From Streptomyces luomodiensis (GTDB lineage Bacteria > Actinomycetota > Actinomycetes > Streptomycetales > Streptomycetaceae): a DNA stretch of 64,000 nt. Positions 63,503 through 64,000 of the stretch are shown piece after piece (the first letter of the stretch is position 1; every line of letters starts with the position of its first letter). A program made the translations under genes and the position numbers. The notes under the pieces were generated by a model. That model made no database searches. It worked only from the letters and a program-made list of their open reading frames with translations, and was not told where the DNA came from. The stretch covers positions 1,612,001 to 1,676,000 of the forward strand of contig NZ_CP117522.1 of assembly GCF_031679605.1 (NCBI RefSeq), written 5' to 3'.

Positions 63503-64000
63503 ATGCAGCCCGGTACCGCCCCCCTCAGCTCCTACGTCGAAACGTGGCACCCCGAGCCGGTCACCGCGCACGACCCGATGGACCCGGGCCCCACCGCCGC
63601 CGTGTCGGCCCTCCTGGACCTGCCCGGACCCGCCGCGAAGGCCGGTGACCCGCTCCCTCCGCTGTGGCAGTGGTTCCACTTCCTGCACTGGCCCGCCCAG
63701 CACGACCTCGGCCCCGACGGCCATCTGCGCGCCGCCCGCTTCCTGCCGCCGCTGCCCGACCGGCAGCGCATGTTCGCCGGAGGGCGCTGCGAGATCGTCG
63801 AGCCGCTGCGACTGGGCGAACCGGCCGAGCGGACCAGCAGCCTCGCCGCGGTGACCCCGAAGCGGGGCCGCAGCGGCGAGCTGCTGTTCGTCACCGAGCG
63901 CCAGGAGTTCCGCCAGTCGGGCCGGGTGTGCATGGCGGAGGAACAGGACATCGTCTACCGATCCGGCCGCAGCGGCGGCGGACGGCACCCGGCCACCATC
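63503..64000 (+). CDS. FAS1-like dehydratase / mesaconyl-CoA-hydratase-type protein (partial, cut by window end)
   Basis: At least 166 residues from ATG 63503, with no stop before the window end. PLWQWFHFLHWPAQHDLGPD, RRMFAGG-like QRMFAGGRCEIVEPLRLGE and TPKRGRSGELLFVTERQEF match the N-terminal domain of the FAS1-type/HTD2-like dehydratases that hydrate mesaconyl- or related C4-CoA esters; these have a hot-dog fold. With the dehydrogenase and LysR genes it suggests a branched acyl-CoA pathway. Confidence 0.8.
   Translation, partial: MQPGTAPLSSYVETWHPEPVTAHDPMDPGPTAAVSALLDLPGPAAKAGDPLPPLWQWFHFLHWPAQHDLGPDGHLRAARFLPPLPDRQRMFAGGRCEIVEPLRLGEPAERTSSLAAVTPKRGRSGELLFVTERQEFRQSGRVCMAEEQDIVYRSGRSGGGRHPATI

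Overview
The window is actinobacterial chromosomal DNA, almost certainly Streptomyces: very high GC, dense ATGA/GTGA-coupled genes, a WhiB-family protein, an NsdA-type regulator, a DUF397 protein, a SpoIIE-type phosphatase-like protein and a LAL regulator. A close homologue of the cyclooctatin cyclase CotB2 (same length, same key residues) with cotB1, cotB3 and cotB4 around it suggests a cyclooctatin-type producer, perhaps near S. melanosporofaciens and the S. violaceusniger clade. I see no rRNA, tRNA, CRISPR array or insertion sequence.

Region 1 (1-11.1 kb) is a 5-oxoproline (pyroglutamate) island. Leftward run DUF969 and DUF979 (putative 5-oxoproline permease pair), pyroglutamyl peptidase and a DUF2891 protein. 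A GntR-type regulator follows, then rightward pxpABC. A WhiB-like gene and a 1202-residue ATP-dependent 5-oxoprolinase/hydantoinase-type enzyme complete it. Two near-identical 20-bp sites flank the regulator gene and look like its operators.

Region 2 (11.1-28.7 kb): a 5'-truncated SGNH hydrolase, two GT4 glycosyltransferases joined by three tandem, stop-start-coupled 32-codon mini-ORFs, a HEAT-repeat protein, a PAS/SpoIIE phosphatase-like protein that has lost two metal-site Asp residues, an NsdA-like regulator, an APH-type kinase, a Tat-exported amidase, a LAL regulator divergent from an orphan terpene synthase, and a DUF397 protein.

Region 3 (28.7-48.2 kb) carries sterol/acyl-CoA catabolism genes: two Ltp3/Ltp4-like aldol-lyases, a double DUF35 protein, an enoyl-CoA hydratase, a FadD19-like ligase, a second acyl-CoA synthetase, a nitronate monooxygenase-type enzyme and a FadE26-like dehydrogenase with a KstR-like site upstream. 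Interspersed are a GNAT enzyme, a secreted chorismate mutase, Hsp20 with a DUF2267 protein, an ECF sigma operon, a TPR-containing Ser/Thr kinase and an MpaB-type protein.

Region 4 (48.2-64 kb): a membrane glycosyltransferase fused in frame to a PPOX-like domain, dhaKLM, the cyclooctatin cluster cotB1-B4 preceded by two possible leader ORFs, a P450/TetR divergent pair with a clear dyad operator, a truncated MpaB-like gene, an acyl-CoA dehydrogenase divergent from a LysR regulator, and a FAS1-type dehydratase gene that runs off the window end.
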